Assembly (NCBI RefSeq): GCF_000948395.1
Contig: NZ_JYFN01000029.1
Location: 1 to 61,606 of the forward strand
Source of the DNA: Frankia torreyi
GTDB lineage: Bacteria > Actinomycetota > Actinomycetes > Frankiales > Frankiaceae
DNA length: 61,606 nt
Reading direction: 5' to 3'
Made by a program: the position numbers and the translations under genes. Positions within the stretch are counted from its first letter, which is position 1; every line of letters begins with the position of its first letter. This document shows positions 9,375 through 17,538 of the stretch, piece by piece. The notes under the pieces were generated by a model that had not been told where the DNA came from, did not search any database, and saw nothing but the letters and a program-made list of their open reading frames with translations.

Positions 9375-10385
9375 TCACGCGACCGTGAGTACGATCTTGC
9401 CTTGGATGTGCCCACGGGCGGCTCGTTCGTGCGCCCCTCGAGCATCCGCAAGCGGAAACGTGCTGTCCAGGGCGACGCGCAGCGTGCCCGCATCGAGCAA
9501 GGATCCGAGTTCCGCGAGCTGCGAGCCGTTCGAGCGCACTTGGGTGCCCGAGATCGTGACGCCCAGCTTCGCGGTTTCCGCGGGGTTGTAGCCACCGAAG
9601 AACACCGGGTACAGTGCGCCGCCGCGCCTGAGCGTGCGCAGGAAACGACTGCTGTCGGGACCGCCGACGGTATCGAGAACGAGATCAACGTTGTGCGCGA
9701 CTTCCTCGGGACGGCTCTTGGTGTAGTCGATGAACTGGTCGGCGCCGAGCTCGCGCAGGAACGACTCATGCGCACTCGACGCCACCGCGATGATGCGTGC
9801 ACGCTTCCATTTTGCTAGCTGCACCGCGAAGTGCCCCACGCCGCCCGCGGCGCCGTTGATGAGCACCGTCGTGTCGGCGCCGAGTGCCATCGGGCGATGC
9901 TGCGTCGCTTGAAACGGCGACAGCTGATCGTGCCCGAGCTCGATCAGGAACTGCCAGGCGGTGAGCCCTGCCATGGGCACCCCTGCCGCCTGCACGTGAT
10001 CGATGCGAGCCGGCTTGCGTGCGAAGTTCGACGCGGGCGCAGCCACATACTCGGCGTAGGCGCTGGCCTCGAGGCTGGGAAAGCGAAGGAGGCCGAAGAC
10101 CTCATCGCCGCGGGAGAGGCCATCCACATCCGCGGCGACGGCCTCGACGACGCCCGACACGTCCGTCCCCGGAATGATGGGCAAGTGCAAAGGCGGCCTT
10201 ATCTCAGGAGGCACGTTGGGCATTCCTTCGCGCACGTACCAGTCGGGGGGGTTGACGCCGACCGCGTGCACGCGAACGAGCACCTCGCCCGGCTTCGGCG
10301 CGGGAATCGGCACCTCGTCGTAACGCAGCACCTCGGGACCACCGTGCTCGTGCAGCCGAATCGCCTTCATCGTGCTCGTCGGCAT
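9375..10385 (-). CDS. NADP-dependent zinc-free quinone oxidoreductase (MDR family)
   Basis: This 336-aa medium-chain dehydrogenase/reductase has the quinone oxidoreductase pattern: MKAIRLHEHGGPEVLRYDEVPIPAPKPGEVLVRVHAVGVNPPDWYVR, the loop IPGTDVSGVVEAV, the NADP-binding INGAAGGVGHFAVQLAKW, and a C-terminal AARGHIQGKIVLTV. The zinc-ligand cysteines of alcohol dehydrogenases are absent. It diverges from a TetR gene across two palindromic operators, so it is the likely regulated target. Its DNA is visibly less GC-rich at third codon positions than its neighbours, suggesting that the pair arrived together by transfer. Confidence 0.92.
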   Translation of the reverse strand: MPTSTMKAIRLHEHGGPEVLRYDEVPIPAPKPGEVLVRVHAVGVNPPDWYVREGMPNVPPEIRPPLHLPIIPGTDVSGVVEAVAADVDGLSRGDEVFGLLRFPSLEASAYAEYVAAPASNFARKPARIDHVQAAGVPMAGLTAWQFLIELGHDQLSPFQATQHRPMALGADTTVLINGAAGGVGHFAVQLAKWKRARIIAVASSAHESFLRELGADQFIDYTKSRPEEVAHNVDLVLDTVGGPDSSRFLRTLRRGGALYPVFFGGYNPAETAKLGVTISGTQVRSNGSQLAELGSLLDAGTLRVALDSTFPLADARGAHERAARGHIQGKIVLTVA

Positions 10386-10420
10386 CGCTTCCCCTGTTCA
10401 GCGCAGCTGGGTACACTTAT

Positions 10421-10456
10421 CGGAGCACTGCTCCGAATATATGGAGCACTGCTCCG
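10421..10456. promoter_or_regulatory. Twin TetR-type operators between oxidoreductase and tetR
   Basis: A perfect 15-bp palindrome-like site, CGGAGCACTGCTCCG, lies at 10421-10435. A second copy differing only at its first base lies at 10442-10456. Their centres are 21 bp apart, two helical turns, in the 89-bp gap between divergent start codons. Such pairs are typical of TetR autoregulators that bind as two dimers. The assignment to the adjacent TetR protein is inferred from position. Confidence 0.85.
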
Positions 10457-10474
10457 ATTGTCAAGGTGGGCACT

Positions 10475-11092
10475 ATGCGAGCCGACGCCAGGAAGAACTA
10501 CGACCACCTACTCGCCGTCGCGCGCGCCGTCGTGACCGAGCAAGGCGCCGACGCATCGCTGCGCGACATCGCCCGCAAGGCTGGCGTCGGGCTCGGCACG
10601 CTGTACCGTCACTTCCCGACGCGAGAGGCGTTGCTCGAGGCCTTGCTCCGCACCGGCTTCGACGAGCTGACGGCAAGGGCGGGCGACCTCGAGACGTCGG
10701 GCTCGCCCGAGGATGCTCTCGTGTCGTGGCTACGCGACTTCGTCGCGTGCGCGCACACCTATCGCGGCGTTGTGGCGTCGATGATGGCCGCCATCGCGGA
10801 CGCGCAGTCCGCACTCCATGCTTCGTGCGTCACGATGCGCGCGGCAGGCACGCGGCTGCTCATCCGAGCTCAGGCCGAGGGCATGGCGCGGACCGACATC
10901 GATGGCACTGACCTGTTTGCGCTGGCCGGGGCGCTCGCCTGGCTCGGCGACCAACCCTCGCTCGCGCCACGCGCCGATCATCTCGTCGGTGTTGTCGCGA
11001 GCGCGATCCTGACGGATCGAGCGAGCAGCGATGTCGGGGGGAATGCCGCCCGCGGGCCCGCCGCTGACGTTGTCGAGCACGCGGACAGGTGA
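10475..11092 (+). CDS. TetR-family transcriptional regulator
   Basis: This 205-aa repressor has the canonical N-terminal helix-turn-helix: YDHLLAVARAVVTEQGADASLRDIARKAGVGLGTLYRHFPTREALLEALL. A ligand-binding domain follows, with FVACAHTYRGVVASMMAAI and a C-terminal dimerisation helix pair. ATG 10475 is preferred over GTG 10466 because AAGGTGG precedes it at good spacing. It probably represses itself and the divergent quinone oxidoreductase through the two palindromes in the intergenic gap. The ligand is unknown; the target suggests a quinone or other electrophile. Confidence 0.93.
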   Translation: MRADARKNYDHLLAVARAVVTEQGADASLRDIARKAGVGLGTLYRHFPTREALLEALLRTGFDELTARAGDLETSGSPEDALVSWLRDFVACAHTYRGVVASMMAAIADAQSALHASCVTMRAAGTRLLIRAQAEGMARTDIDGTDLFALAGALAWLGDQPSLAPRADHLVGVVASAILTDRASSDVGGNAARGPAADVVEHADR

Positions 11093-11177
11093 ACCTGGCC
11101 GTGGGACGGCCGCGATTCCCGCCACATCGCGACGGTTGGGTGCCGGTGGGGACGACCCGGGCTGCGAGGCTGGTGGG

Positions 11178-11657
11178 ATGGCCCTGCAGATTCGCCTGGC
11201 CGCGCGGGTCGTGCTTGTCGACCCTTCCGACGCGGTGCTCCTGCTCAGGTCGCACGATCCGACCCTCGACGACGCCCCGCAGTGGTGGCATGTGCCCGGC
11301 GGCGGCCTTGACGAGGGGGAGAGCACCGAGCAGGCCGCGGTCCGGGAGGTGTTCGAGGAGGTCGGTTACCGCCTGGCCGACCCGGGCCCGGCGGTCGCCA
11401 CCCGCCGGGCGTCGTTCACCTTCCTGGGCCGCACGTTCCAGCAGTTCGACACGTTCTACGTCGCGCGGGTCCCACACCGCCTCGAACTCGACCCGTCGTC
11501 CTGGACGGAGACCGAACGCGGGTCGCTCCTCGGCTGGGCCTGGTGGACCGTGCCCGAGCTGCGGGCGACGGAGCAGACCGTGTATCCGACGCGCCTGGTC
11601 GGCCTCGTCGAGGGTTGGCTGCGCTCGGGACCGCCGGCGGCGCCGATCCGACTGTGA
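11178..11657 (+). CDS. NUDIX hydrolase
   Basis: The 159-aa protein carries a complete Nudix box, GGGLDEGESTEQAAVREVFEEVG, at about residues 42-64. It starts with the typical first strand IRLAARVVLVDPSDAVLLLRSHD. The REVFEEVG core supplies the metal-binding glutamates, so it should be an active pyrophosphohydrolase. The substrate cannot be read from the sequence. WWHVPGGGLDEGES resembles generic MutT-like members that follow larger regulatory genes in actinobacteria. It lies 85 bp after tetR and is convergent with the GH26-like gene. Confidence 0.92.
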   Translation: MALQIRLAARVVLVDPSDAVLLLRSHDPTLDDAPQWWHVPGGGLDEGESTEQAAVREVFEEVGYRLADPGPAVATRRASFTFLGRTFQQFDTFYVARVPHRLELDPSSWTETERGSLLGWAWWTVPELRATEQTVYPTRLVGLVEGWLRSGPPAAPIRL

Positions 11658-11673
11658 CGCCCCGCCACGCGGT

Positions 11674-13014
11674 TCACCACAGCGAGGCGTAGGTGGCGGC
11701 GGCGCTCGGGTTCTCGTTCGGGCCGACCAGGGACGAGTGCACGTTGCCGGCCTCGGAGTTGTTGAAGTACGTCTCGTAGGCGAGCACGTCCCGGTTCGCG
11801 GCGAACGTCTGGTACATGTTGCGGATGTAGACGGGGTTGTCCCCGCCGGCCTGCCCGGCCCGGCCCGCGCCCGTGTCGGACTTGGAGACCAGCCCCCACT
11901 CGGGGACCGAGAACTGCTTGCCGTGCACCCGCGCGAACGCGATCACCGAGCACAGGCCGGTCGGGTCGGCGCACTGCTGGGCGAAGGCCGCGTCGGTGGT
12001 GCTCGCCGGCCACTGGTCGTAGCTGTCGATGCCGATGATGTCGACGTACTGGTCACCCGGGTACACCGACCAGGCACCGCCGCTGTGGGCGTTGAGCGCC
12101 CAGTCGATCCGGGCCTGCGGGTCCGTCGAGCGGATCGCGCCGACGACCTGCCGGAAGCAGTTCACCCACGTGGTGGCGCTCGTCTTGGACACCGACCAGG
12201 GGAACCAGTTGCCGTTGAACTCCCAGGCGAGCCGGATGATGCTCGCCGGGCGGCCCTTGCCGACCAGCCAGCGGCCGAAGTCGGCCCAGTGGCCGGAGTA
12301 GGCGCCGCTCGCGCACGAGTTCATGTCGCCGCCGCCGGTCGGGAAGAAGGGCTGCGAGATGACCCAGGTGCCGTTGAACGTCGAGAACTTCTCCGGCCCG
12401 CTGCCGACCCAGGGGTTGGTGATGGTCTGCCAGCTCGACCGGTCGGCGAAGGTGAGCACGGCGTTGACGGACGAGCCGCGGAAGCTCTCCCACGCTCGCA
12501 CCTGGGTCATCGAGCCGGCGGAGACGCCGCTCATGCCGCCGGGCACGGAGCCGCCCCCGCCGCCGACGGGCACGACGGGTACCTGGGCGGCCGGTGGCTT
12601 CGTCGTTGGCTGCGTGGTCGGGATCGTCGGCTTGGTGAGGGCCGGTACCGCCGGCTTCGCGGCGGTCGTGCCGGTCGGCGCGCCCGCGGCCGATTGGCTG
12701 GGAGACGACGGCGATGCGGCCGTGACGTGACTGCGGCCCGTGCCGCTCGGCCGCGCCGACGCGCTGGGCGTCGCCTTCGGGTCGCCGCCGCGATGGCGCG
12801 AGTTCACGTGGACGGCGGCGGCCTCGACGGTGGTGGAGCCGTTCTCGCCGGCCGAGTCGTGTGCGGGGGCGATGTTCCAGCCGAGGGCGGCCGCCAGCAG
12901 GGCCAGGACGCCGAGTGAGGCGATCCAGGCGGGATGGTGTGGGCGGCGGCGTCGACGTCGGGAGCCGGCTCGGGCTCTGGGCGGGCTGGGGTTGCCCTCC
13001 GATCGGTGTTTCAC
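11674..13014 (-). CDS. Secreted/anchored GH26-like glycoside hydrolase
   Basis: The 446-aa protein has a basic N-terminus (RRRRRRPHHP) and one membrane segment (ASLGVLALLAAALGW). A long Ser/Thr/Pro-rich linker runs to about residue 165, followed by a C-terminal TIM-barrel domain. The motifs SIIRLAWEFNGNWFPW and FSVPEWGLVS place an acid/base glutamate and a nucleophile glutamate as in GH26-type mannanases and related endo-glycanases. IIGIDSYDQW also fits the barrel. The substrate is unknown: beta-mannan or a cell-surface glucan are both possible. It is probably exported and anchored by its N-terminal helix. It diverges from the CD225 genes across an empty interval of nearly 600 bp. Confidence 0.75.
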   Translation of the reverse strand: MKHRSEGNPSPPRARAGSRRRRRRPHHPAWIASLGVLALLAAALGWNIAPAHDSAGENGSTTVEAAAVHVNSRHRGGDPKATPSASARPSGTGRSHVTAASPSSPSQSAAGAPTGTTAAKPAVPALTKPTIPTTQPTTKPPAAQVPVVPVGGGGGSVPGGMSGVSAGSMTQVRAWESFRGSSVNAVLTFADRSSWQTITNPWVGSGPEKFSTFNGTWVISQPFFPTGGGDMNSCASGAYSGHWADFGRWLVGKGRPASIIRLAWEFNGNWFPWSVSKTSATTWVNCFRQVVGAIRSTDPQARIDWALNAHSGGAWSVYPGDQYVDIIGIDSYDQWPASTTDAAFAQQCADPTGLCSVIAFARVHGKQFSVPEWGLVSKSDTGAGRAGQAGGDNPVYIRNMYQTFAANRDVLAYETYFNNSEAGNVHSSLVGPNENPSAAATYASLW

Positions 13015-13604
13015 CGCGGGTATCCCTCCGTGCGTGGCGGTGGCGTCGTCAGAACCCCCCCGGGTCCCTGCTTCGGCGTCGAAGCTGATGACCTCCGTGT
13101 CGCGCAGCGGCCTGAGATGTATGGATCGGCTGCCGGGTTACCCCCTCGGTGCCCCGACTGGCTGCCTAGTTAGATACGACGAGACCCTACACGGACGGAA
13201 TTCGAGGCGTTGTCCCAGCTCGGGCGCTATGGGTGATTCGTCCGCACTGGTGGCTCTCGAGCCATGTGTGTGCCTTGTGTGAGCCGTGGGTTTGATGGGT
13301 CCGGTGGCCGCTCGGGGACCCCCGGCTGTCCGCTGGTCCGGCGGTCCGGTGCCCGGGTCGTTCCGATCGCGCCGCGTGGTGTGGAACGTATGGTGGGCAG
13401 AGGTTCCGGTTGTGTCACAATGTGCGCGCGGACTGGGGCGCCGTGGTGGTTCACGTCGGTGACCCACGGATTCCGCAGGGATCGGGAGTCATGGCCGGCG
13501 CGCGTCGGCGGCTCCTGGTTTGGTGCCCCGGTGGTCATGCCAGCCAGGCGCGGCGGCGGCCGGGCTTCGGCCTGGACGCCCCGCCGACATCAGGAGCGCA
13601 CCGT
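13015..13604. other. 590-bp gene-free interval between divergent genes
   Basis: I see no convincing coding sequence here; open frames in this stretch lack sustained codon bias. It must hold promoters for the GH26-like gene (minus strand) and the CD225 pair (plus strand). CAGGAG at 13591-13596 is the ribosome binding site for the first CD225 gene. A TG-rich direct repeat (TGTGTGTGCCT then TGTGTGAGCCG, 13265-13286) is reminiscent of the 11-bp repeats near 39.7-45.9 kb. I do not count it as the same element because of its low complexity and different position. Confidence 0.6.
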
Positions 13605-14303
13605 ATGTCCCAGCCACCCGAGTACCCGCCGGGCGGGTACCCGCAGGGCGGTCACGACCAGGGTGGCCACCCCCAGGGCCAAGGCGGCTACGGCCAGGGT
13701 GGCCAGGGCCAGGGCGGCTACGGCCAGGGTCCGGGTCCGGGTGGCTACGGCCAGGGCCAGGGCGGCTACGAGCAGGGCGGCTACGAGCAGGGCGGCTACG
13801 GCCAGGGTGGCCAGGGTCCGGGTGGCTACGGTCAGGGCCAGGGCGGCTACGAGCAGGGCGGCTACGGGGCTCCGGCGCCTGGCTACGGACCGCCGCCCGG
13901 TGGGTACGGGGCGCCGCAGGGCTTCGGCGGCCCGGAGGGCTACGGAGCGCCGCCCGGCTATGGGGCTCCCGGGGGTTACGGCGGCCCCGGCGGATTCGGC
14001 CCGCCGCCGCCGTATGGCCGGCCGATCTCGAACTACCTCTGGCAGTCGATCGCCGTGACCATTCTGTGCTGCCTGCCTGCAGGGGTCGTGGCGATCGTCT
14101 ATGCGACCAAGGTCGACGGTCGCCGGCAGATGGGCGACGTCAACGGGGCGCTCGACGCCTCGAAGAAGGCGCGGATGTGGTGCATCATCTCGGTGCTCGC
14201 CGGTGTGGCGTCGTTCGTCATCTTTCTCATCGTGGCCCTGGTCGGCGGTTTCGACAGCAGCTCGAGCACGTCGTACTCGACGCTCGGGCCGGCCGCGGTC
14301 TGA
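13605..14303 (+). CDS. CD225/dispanin-family membrane protein with Gly-Tyr-Gln repeats
   Basis: This 232-aa protein starts at ATG 13605 behind CAGGAG. Residues 1-140 are almost entirely Gly/Gln/Tyr/Pro repeats (GGYGQGGQGQGGYGQG and variants), encoded by DNA direct repeats at about 13645-13870. The C-terminal about 75 residues form a CD225 domain: LWQSIAVTILCCLPAGVVAIVYATKV, the GD-x2-GA motif (MGDVNGALDASKKARMWC) and a second helix. CD225 proteins (named for eukaryotic IFITM proteins) lie in membranes with a short re-entrant and a full helix. The bacterial function is unknown. The aromatic, glutamine-rich N-terminus could be prone to phase separation; that is inference. The next gene encodes a paralogue. 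Confidence 0.88.
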   Translation: MSQPPEYPPGGYPQGGHDQGGHPQGQGGYGQGGQGQGGYGQGPGPGGYGQGQGGYEQGGYEQGGYGQGGQGPGGYGQGQGGYEQGGYGAPAPGYGPPPGGYGAPQGFGGPEGYGAPPGYGAPGGYGGPGGFGPPPPYGRPISNYLWQSIAVTILCCLPAGVVAIVYATKVDGRRQMGDVNGALDASKKARMWCIISVLAGVASFVIFLIVALVGGFDSSSSTSYSTLGPAAV

Positions 14304-14315
14304 GGGCACTTCGCG

Positions 14316-14798
14316 GTGTCCAGTCCGCCCGGTGGTGAACGTCCGGATCCCTCCGGCGTCGGCCCGTCCTCGGCGTGGAACCAGCCCGTCGGCGACCCCG
14401 GCGATCCCGGCGACTCCGGCGATCCCGGACACCCCCGCTACGCCGACAGTCCCGGGACCACCGGCTGGCCGGACGGGTCCGGTCAGCCAGGCGGCTGGCC
14501 GCAGCCGGAGCCGGGCGGCGCCGTCGCGACGCCCGCCGCGGACCGGCCCATCCGGACCTACCTGTGGCAGTCGCTCGTCGCGACGCTGCTGTGCTGCCTG
14601 CCCACGGGGATCGTGGCGATCGTCTACGCCACCCAGACCCAGACCCGGCTGCAGACCGGCAATCTCGCGGGTGCCCGGGAGGCGTCGGGCCGGGCCAGGC
14701 GCTGGTGCATCATCTCGCTCATCGCCTTTGTGGTGGTCCTGCTGGTGTACGTCGTCGCCATCGTGATCACCGTGGCGATCGTGTCGCGCAACAACTGA
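14316..14798 (+). CDS. CD225/dispanin-family membrane protein (second copy)
   Basis: This 160-aa paralogue of the preceding protein starts at GTG 14316, 12 bp after its stop, so the two are probably cotranscribed. The N-terminal half is Pro/Gly/Asp-rich, including a GDPGDPGDSGDPGHP repeat. The CD225 domain reads RTYLWQSLVATLLCCLPTGIVAIVYATQT, then TGNLAGAREASGRARRWC, then a hydrophobic C-terminal helix. The cysteine pair CCLP that flanks the first helix is conserved with the first copy. No enzymatic motif is present. Its function is unknown, probably at the cell membrane. Confidence 0.85.
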   Translation: MSSPPGGERPDPSGVGPSSAWNQPVGDPGDPGDSGDPGHPRYADSPGTTGWPDGSGQPGGWPQPEPGGAVATPAADRPIRTYLWQSLVATLLCCLPTGIVAIVYATQTQTRLQTGNLAGAREASGRARRWCIISLIAFVVVLLVYVVAIVITVAIVSRNN

Positions 14799-14828
14799 TC
14801 TTGCCGCCGTCCCGGTCCGTGGTCTCGC

Positions 14829-15536
14829 TCACCGGGGCGGGCGGGGCGGGACGGCCGCCCCCGGCGACCAGGCGGGATGCTCCCGGGCGGCCCACCAGAC
14901 GGGCACCGTGCCGGTGCGCATCCCGACCAGTGCCACCGGGTCGTGGGCCGCCATCCACAGGTGCCCGACGACTCCGAAGAACAGGCCGTAGGCGAGCAGA
15001 TCGTGCACGAACGTGGCGCCGGTGCGGTAGCCGACCGGAATCGGGCCCAGCGGCCCGGCCCCCCACTTCATGATCACGCCGGTGCCCAGCATCACGAGGG
15101 CGCCCCCCGCGACGAAGGCGGCGAACAGCTTCTGCCCGGCGTTGAACTTCCCGACGCCGGCCGCGATCCGGGCCCGGGCGGCGGCCCGCCGCCAGGAGCC
15201 GAACCGCAGGCTGGCACGCAGCCAGGCGCGGTCGGCCGCGGTGAACCGGTTGAGCGCCCGCAGGTCGCGGCGGTAGCCGGCCGAGGCGGCGGCGGCGAGC
15301 ATGGGCACCGGCAGGGCGAGCCCGGCGTAGAGGTGAACGGTCTCGACGAGCGGGCGGCGACCGACCAGGCGGGCCAGCGGCGGTAGGTAGAGCGTGGCGC
15401 CGGTGAGCAGGCAGCAGCCCATCAGGGCCGCCGTCCACCAGTGCACCCACCGGGGCACCCGGCCGAACCGGCGGACCAGGCCCGCCGCGGGCGCGGGCAG
15501 GTCGGCGGGCGCCGGCGGCGGGTCAGACGGCTTCAT
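14829..15536 (-). CDS. Cytochrome b/b6-type membrane subunit
   Basis: The 235-aa protein has four predicted membrane helices and histidines placed as haem ligands: VPRWVHWWTAALMGCCLLTG, LVETVHLYAGLALPVPML, TFVHDLLAYGLFFGVVGHLW. This resembles b-type cytochromes that anchor and take electrons to or from a partner dehydrogenase (formate dehydrogenase gamma or YedZ-like). It overlaps by 14 bp the molybdopterin oxidoreductase gene just upstream, so the two products very probably form a membrane redox pair. The proline-rich N- and C-termini are unremarkable. Confidence 0.85.
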   Translation of the reverse strand: MKPSDPPPAPADLPAPAAGLVRRFGRVPRWVHWWTAALMGCCLLTGATLYLPPLARLVGRRPLVETVHLYAGLALPVPMLAAAASAGYRRDLRALNRFTAADRAWLRASLRFGSWRRAAARARIAAGVGKFNAGQKLFAAFVAGGALVMLGTGVIMKWGAGPLGPIPVGYRTGATFVHDLLAYGLFFGVVGHLWMAAHDPVALVGMRTGTVPVWWAAREHPAWSPGAAVPPRPPR

Positions 15537-16227
15537 CGGCCCGACCGTTCGACCGGCCGACCCAGCCGTCGACGTCGTACCCCTGGCGTTCCCAGTAGCC
15601 CGGAGTGACCGCGTCGACCACCTCGATCTCGCCCAGCCATTTGATCGACTTGTAGCCGTACATCGGCGCCACGTACAGCCGGACGGGCCCGCCGTGGTCG
15701 TGTGTCACCGGCGCGCCGAGCATGGTCAGGGCGACCAGGACGTCCGGTCGGGTGGCCTGGTCGAGGGTGAGGCTCTCGGTGTAGAGGCCGTCGAAGGACC
15801 GGAAGGTCAGCGCGGTGGCGGCGGGCTGGGCGCCGGCCGCCGCGAGCAGGTCGCGCAGCAGCACGCCCGACCAGTGCACCGCCCCGACCCGCCAGCCCGT
15901 CACGCACTGGAAATCGCGCACGAGGGTCGTCTGCCGCATCCGGCCGAGGTCGGCCAGCGTCAGCGTCAGCGGCCGATCGACCAGGCCGTGCACGCGCAGC
16001 CGGTAGTCGTCCGGGCCGAGCCTGGGGACGCTGGAGGTCACTGTGTAGTAGCGGAAGCCCCCGATGGGCACGAAGTCGGACAGCCCCGTCGGGTCCTTCT
16101 CCCGGATCGGGGTGACCACCCGCTCGACGGCACGCTCCACCGGCGCTCCGAACACGACCCCCGCGGCACCGAGGGTGATCATGCTGAGGACGACCCGTCG
16201 TCCCACCGGCGAGCCATCGGATGCCAC
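15523..16227 (-). CDS. Molybdopterin-dependent oxidoreductase (sulfite-oxidase/MsrP-like)
   Basis: This is a single-domain molybdenum enzyme of the sulfite oxidase fold, 234 aa from GTG 16227. The N-terminus carries a twin-arginine-like pair and hydrophobic stretch (GRRVVLSMITLGAAGVVFGAPV), suggesting Tat export or membrane anchoring. The molybdenum-coordinating cysteine is C108 in RDFQCVTGW. The later motifs HWSGVLLRDLLAAAG, DHGGPVRLYVAPMYGYKSIKWL and YWERQGYDVDGW are diagnostic of the YedY/MsrP-like group. Such enzymes reduce oxidised methionines or act on S/N-oxides; the substrate here is unknown. The next gene encodes a cytochrome b partner. The start is inferred from domain extent, with only a weak ribosome binding site (GGATGG). 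Confidence 0.88.
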   Translation of the reverse strand: MASDGSPVGRRVVLSMITLGAAGVVFGAPVERAVERVVTPIREKDPTGLSDFVPIGGFRYYTVTSSVPRLGPDDYRLRVHGLVDRPLTLTLADLGRMRQTTLVRDFQCVTGWRVGAVHWSGVLLRDLLAAAGAQPAATALTFRSFDGLYTESLTLDQATRPDVLVALTMLGAPVTHDHGGPVRLYVAPMYGYKSIKWLGEIEVVDAVTPGYWERQGYDVDGWVGRSNGRADEAV

Positions 16228-16307
16228 ACCATCCAGTGAACACCGCCACCGGCCCGGCCGGCCGCCGCGCCCGAGATCGACAGCGTTCCGTAAGCCCCGG
16301 GCCGCCG

Positions 16308-17525
16308 TCAGCCCGGGCCGTTGCGACCCCCGACGGCGGCCAGGACGCTCAGCAGGACGACGCCGGCGGCGGTCGCGGCCAGGCACCAGGCACGGCAGCG
16401 CCGGGAGGCCAGCCGCGCCCCGGCCACGTCGCCCCGGGCGAGCCGGTCGCTGGTCCGCAGCGAGTACACCAGCCCGAACGCCCCGACCGGCGCGCACAGG
16501 ATGGTCGCCACGATGGACAGTCCGAGGTGGTTGCGGACCCGCACGGCCCGGTGGCTGGGCGCCCGCCGCTGCGGCAGCCGATCCCCGCCGCTCGCCCGCG
16601 TGCGGGCCGGCGGCCAGACCCGGGGATCCCGCGGATCGGGTCGCGGATCCGGCCCGCCCCGGGGCCCGCCCTCGGACTGGACGCCGTTCCCGCCTCGGGT
16701 ACTGCTCGCGCCTCGGGTACCGCTCGTGCCTCGGGCACTGCTCTCGGTGCGGAGGCCGAAGCCGATGCGGAGGTCGAAGTCGGTGCCGGGGCCGGAGGCG
16801 GAGGCGGTGCCGGAATCGGAGCGGATGCCGGAACCGGTGCGGAGAACGGAGCCCGTGGGGGTGGCGGCTGCGCTGGCCGGCCGAACCGGCGGATACGCCG
16901 ACCAGGCTGCCCGGCGGTGGGGATGGGTGCCCGGCCCCTGGGACCGGCTCGTCGGGTAGCCGGTCGAATAGTGGTGGCCGCTGGAGAAGAAATGGTGGCC
17001 GGTGGTGTCCCCGCCGCCCGCGACCCGGTGGGTGGAGCGCCGGGCCCGGACGTCCGCGGCTGGCGAGGTCGATGCGGCTGGTGGGTCCGATGCGGCTGGT
17101 CGGGTGGATGCGGGCCGCGGGGTGGCGCGTGCGTCCCGGTGCGGGCGGCCGGGGCGGCCGGTGCGGGCGTCGTAGTCGCCTCGCCACTTCTCGAGCAGCT
17201 CGTGCGATGCGACGATGAGCTGCATCGCGCGGATCGAACCGGGATGCCGGCTGCTCGGGTTGTCCGGGTGATGGGCGCGCACCCGGGCCCGGTAGGCGCG
17301 GCGGATCTCGGCGCGATCGGCGGAGCGGCTCACACCGAGGACGGCGTAGGCGTCGGTCCCGTCGAGTTCGCGCAGGAGCCGGTCGAAGGGGCTCACCGGG
17401 CAGGGCGATCGCAGCCGGCGGAGCGCCGCTGCCGTGTCGGAGGCGCCATCCGATCCCCTGTCGTCGTCGGCCGGGCACGTTAGGTGGTTATTATAGGCTT
17501 TGTCTGGCCCGCCGTCTGCTCTCAT
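16308..17525 (-). CDS. J-domain/CD225 fusion protein
   Basis: This 405-aa protein joins two domains not usually found together. A J-domain lies at about residues 45-115: DAYAVLGVSRSADRAEIRRAYRARVRAHHPDNPSS, with the catalytic HPD at 86-88 intact. A low-complexity Arg/Ser/Gly linker (about 120-325) includes 6-residue repeats encoded by three 18-bp DNA units at 16692-16745. A C-terminal CD225 domain of about 75 residues (HLGLSIVATILCAPVGAFGLVYSL, RGDVAGARLASRRCRAWC, final helix) would anchor the J-domain to the membrane. An intact HPD implies stimulation of an Hsp70 ATPase. It starts at ATG 17525, 13 bp after the ABC permease stop, so it is probably the last gene of the two-component/ABC operon. 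GTG 17396 is an alternative start. Confidence 0.82.
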   Translation of the reverse strand: MRADGGPDKAYNNHLTCPADDDRGSDGASDTAAALRRLRSPCPVSPFDRLLRELDGTDAYAVLGVSRSADRAEIRRAYRARVRAHHPDNPSSRHPGSIRAMQLIVASHELLEKWRGDYDARTGRPGRPHRDARATPRPASTRPAASDPPAASTSPAADVRARRSTHRVAGGGDTTGHHFFSSGHHYSTGYPTSRSQGPGTHPHRRAAWSAYPPVRPASAAATPTGSVLRTGSGIRSDSGTASASGPGTDFDLRIGFGLRTESSARGTSGTRGASSTRGGNGVQSEGGPRGGPDPRPDPRDPRVWPPARTRASGGDRLPQRRAPSHRAVRVRNHLGLSIVATILCAPVGAFGLVYSLRTSDRLARGDVAGARLASRRCRAWCLAATAAGVVLLSVLAAVGGRNGPG

Positions 17526-17538
17526 TGCATATGTGTGA

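Noticed and set aside
13015-13270. Possible c-di-AMP (ydaO-type) riboswitch before the secreted GH26-like gene
   Set aside because: Fragments such as GAATC and GGTAACCCGGCAG caught attention on the minus strand, but the conserved CCGUCAGCUAACC-like core and the expected stem order are not present.
13265-13286. A fourth 11-bp TGTG array upstream of the GH26-like gene
   Set aside because: TGTGTGTGCCT/TGTGTGAGCCG has the spacing but is low-complexity TG sequence and lies about 250 bp from the start codon, unlike the three good arrays.
15523-17478. A 651-residue extension of the molybdoenzyme frame upstream to 17478
   Set aside because: The extension overlaps the J-CD225 gene in another frame and is Arg/Pro-rich without domains. 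The enzyme begins naturally at a GTG with a twin-arginine-like segment.
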